Assembly (NCBI GenBank): GCA_028278225.1
Contig: JANQEU010000071.1
Span: forward strand, 62,001 to 126,000
Source: Cyclobacteriaceae bacterium
GTDB taxonomy: Bacteria > Bacteroidota > Bacteroidia > Cytophagales > Cyclobacteriaceae
DNA length: 64,000 nt
Reading direction: 5' to 3'
In this document: positions 63,201 through 64,000 of the stretch, in pieces
Position numbering within the stretch: position 1 is the stretch's first letter
Layout of the letters: every line of letters begins with the position of its first letter
The notes under the pieces: generated by a model
What the model saw: the letters and a program-made list of their open reading frames with translations, nothing else
The model's database searches: none
Told to the model about the DNA's origin: nothing
Program-made: the position numbers and the translations under genes

Positions 63201-64000
63201 CAAGGATCCTTGAAAAAATCTGGAAGGACTGGGAAGCCTTTGCCTCTTATGCTTTTAACAAATCGCATAGCACGTGTTATTCGGTTGTGGCATATCAAAC
63301 CGGGTATCTCAAGGCCAATTATCCGGCCGAATACATGGCGTCAGTCCTCACCCATAATCAAAGTAATATTGACAAAGTGACCTTCTTCATGGAAGAATGC
63401 CGTAACCTTGGCATCAAAGTTTTAGGGCCTCACATCAATGAGTCAGATCAGGATTTCACGGTGAACCAATCCGGAGAGATCCGTTTTGGAATGGGTGCGA
63501 TCAAAGGAACCGGCGAATCCGCCGTCCAGGCCATCATTGAGGAAAGAAATGAAAAAGGACATTTCACGGATGTTTTCGATCTGACTAAAAGGGTCAATTT
63601 AAGAGCGGTTAATAAGAAGTCGTTTGAAGTGCTGGCCAAAGCGGGGGCTTTCGATTGTTTTCCTGATTATCATCGCCGGCAATATGTGCAGGCGGATGAA
63701 GACGGAACATCATTAATTGAAAAAGCCATCCGCTTTGCCAATAAGATCCAGCAGGAGGAAGCAAGCGCCCAGGCCTCGTTGTTTGGCGGTGGCAATGGTT
63801 CGGCAATTGCCAAACCTAAGGTTGGCAGAATTGAACCGTACGGAGATATCGAAAAACTCAATATTGAAAAGGAGATGGTCGGGTTGTACATCACAGGGCA
63901 TCCCCTTGACCAGTATTCTTTTGAAATGAACTACCTGACCAATATGAAACTTGGTGATCTGAAGGAAATGGATCAACTAAGAGGAAGGGAATTGAAGTTT
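60272..64000 (+). CDS. dnaE: DNA polymerase III alpha subunit with fused proofreading exonuclease (partial)
   Basis: The frame from the ATG at 60272 runs to the window edge (1243 codons, no stop). It begins with a DEDDh 3'-5' exonuclease (D6, E8, D105 in HNIEFD, H169 and D174 in HDAAYDVDATA). A PHP domain follows (HLHVHSQFS at 241-249), then the polymerase core: GPGRGSAAGSVVAYCIG, PDIDIDFDNEGRD (aspartates near 651-657) and a later helix-hairpin-helix region ending at an OB-fold start. It is the replicative polymerase with built-in proofreading, an arrangement known in Bacteroidota. In the PHP motif TDxGNM the position usually occupied by His is Leu (TDLGNM, L277). Confidence 0.93.
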   Translation, partial: MYLIFDTETTGLPHNKTAPVEDLENWPRLVQIAWQLHDQNGKLLSQGNHIVKPDGFTIPFNAEQIHGISTARATEIGENRKIVLEKFTKDVKRSKVLVGHNIEFDNKIIGAEYLRTEMENILVDFPNIDTAVETVNFTDLQGGIGGKLKQPKLIELHEKLFGEGFGDAHDAAYDVDATARSFFECLRRKVIPPFEPTAVGDIIYEAPDLEEANFAWIREKSSGKIGDVRVEASDIKGQFVHLHVHSQFSVLQATPDVGSIIAKAKEYNMPAVAITDLGNMFGAFEFVKKALDEDIKPIVGCEFYVARERKKLQFTKDNPDRRFQQVLLAKNKKGYENLTKLSSLGYMEGHYGLYPRIDKDLVKEYREGLIALSGGLEGEIPHLILNVGETQAEEALKWWIEVFDEDFYIEINRHDLEEEHHLNEVLVALAAKYGVKIVAANELYYLDQEDARAHDVLICIKENEKQSTPIGRGRGFRPGLKNNNYFFKSQEMMKEDFRDIPEAIENISLIIEKVEEYELERDVLLPAFNIPDEFKDPEDEKEGGKRGENAYLKHLSYEGAKKRYENITEELKERLDFELATIEKTGYPGYFLIVQDFTSKARELDVSVGPGRGSAAGSVVAYCIGITNVDPIAYELLFERFLNPDRISLPDIDIDFDNEGRDKVIDYVVNKYGFNQVAQIITYGTMAPKSAIRDAGRVMELPLPETDGIAKLVPERPGVKFSSVFAEVPELEELKNGTDLPSQVINQAVVLEGSLRNTGIHACGVIITPDDMTNYIPLAKSKDSELLLTQYDNSVVESAGMLKMDFLGLKTLSIIKTAVENIQKRHEVEIDIDNIPLDDPKTYELYQRGETNGTFQFESPGMQKHLKALVPDRFEDLIAMNALYRPGPMEYIPNFINRKHGKEKITYDLDAMKEFLAETYGITVYQEQVMLLSQKLAGFSKGMADTLRKGMGKKKKEIIDELKPKFIEGGVANGHEPRILEKIWKDWEAFASYAFNKSHSTCYSVVAYQTGYLKANYPAEYMASVLTHNQSNIDKVTFFMEECRNLGIKVLGPHINESDQDFTVNQSGEIRFGMGAIKGTGESAVQAIIEERNEKGHFTDVFDLTKRVNLRAVNKKSFEVLAKAGAFDCFPDYHRRQYVQADEDGTSLIEKAIRFANKIQQEEASAQASLFGGGNGSAIAKPKVGRIEPYGDIEKLNIEKEMVGLYITGHPLDQYSFEMNYLTNMKLGDLKEMDQLRGRELKF

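Overview
The window is a 64 kb chromosomal stretch of a Bacteroidota bacterium, most likely a Cytophagales-type marine or soil glider. The main signs are a PorX-like PglZ response regulator, a DUF5103 (type IX secretion Plug) protein, an LpxC-FabZ fusion, a DnaE fused to a proofreading exonuclease, two DUF5916 outer-membrane proteins, the DUF3276 PUR-family protein, and promoters of the Bacteroidota form TTTG-N(18-24)-TAnnTTTG. No rRNA, tRNA, CRISPR array or complete transposon was seen. Most of the region looks like ordinary core genome.

Layout. 1-1455: an ECF sigma factor and its anti-sigma-like partner, which runs off the left edge. 1544-7524: a minus-strand ligase-associated DNA-repair operon (ATP-dependent ligase, Lhr-type helicase, PdeM phosphoesterase) with a Phd/PIN toxin-antitoxin pair embedded between ligase and helicase and a DUF2147 gene between helicase and PdeM. 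Its leader carries a consensus promoter and a terminator-like hairpin with a competing upstream repeat. 7727-10578: a small exported protein and a membrane pyrophosphatase. 10684-12736: the fourth repair gene (MBL exonuclease), downstream of folE and a PTPS-type pterin gene. 12858-16795: cysH, an epimerase and a DUF5916 protein. 17939-20096: fumarylacetoacetase and a flavin reductase. 20237-24962: valS and a TonB-dependent receptor. 25025-28207: porX, tsaE and alanine dehydrogenase overlap as one operon. 28262-33358: HD phosphohydrolase, lpxD, lpxC-fabZ, lpxA and an ABC ATPase (lipid A and fatty-acid synthesis). 33447-37689: small hypotheticals, deoC, acylphosphatase and HPPD. 37687-37891: a MITE-like inverted-repeat element. 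38018-43535: carboxynorspermidine synthase, DinB and carboxynorspermidine decarboxylase (spermidine route), below a second DUF5916 gene. 43612-46783: a second ECF sigma factor with a combined anti-sigma-like/beta-barrel protein, then the T9SS Plug protein. 46791-53761: ychF, DUF3276, DUF58, ferredoxin, acyl-CoA reductase and aconitase. 53851-60076: an M16 protease lipoprotein, a tiny glycine-zipper ORF, a propeller-protein remnant and a FtsX/MacB-type permease. 60272 to the right edge: dnaE, truncated by the window.

Functional links. FolE with a human-like PTPS could supply a reduced pterin, and HPPD and fumarylacetoacetase are steps of tyrosine breakdown, so the window may hold parts of one aromatic amino-acid pathway (inference). 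The repair module is the best candidate for unusual biology: a toxin gene shares 26 nt with the helicase gene, an 18-bp palindrome lies between the ligase stop and the antitoxin start, and the ligase leader looks able to switch between termination and antitermination.
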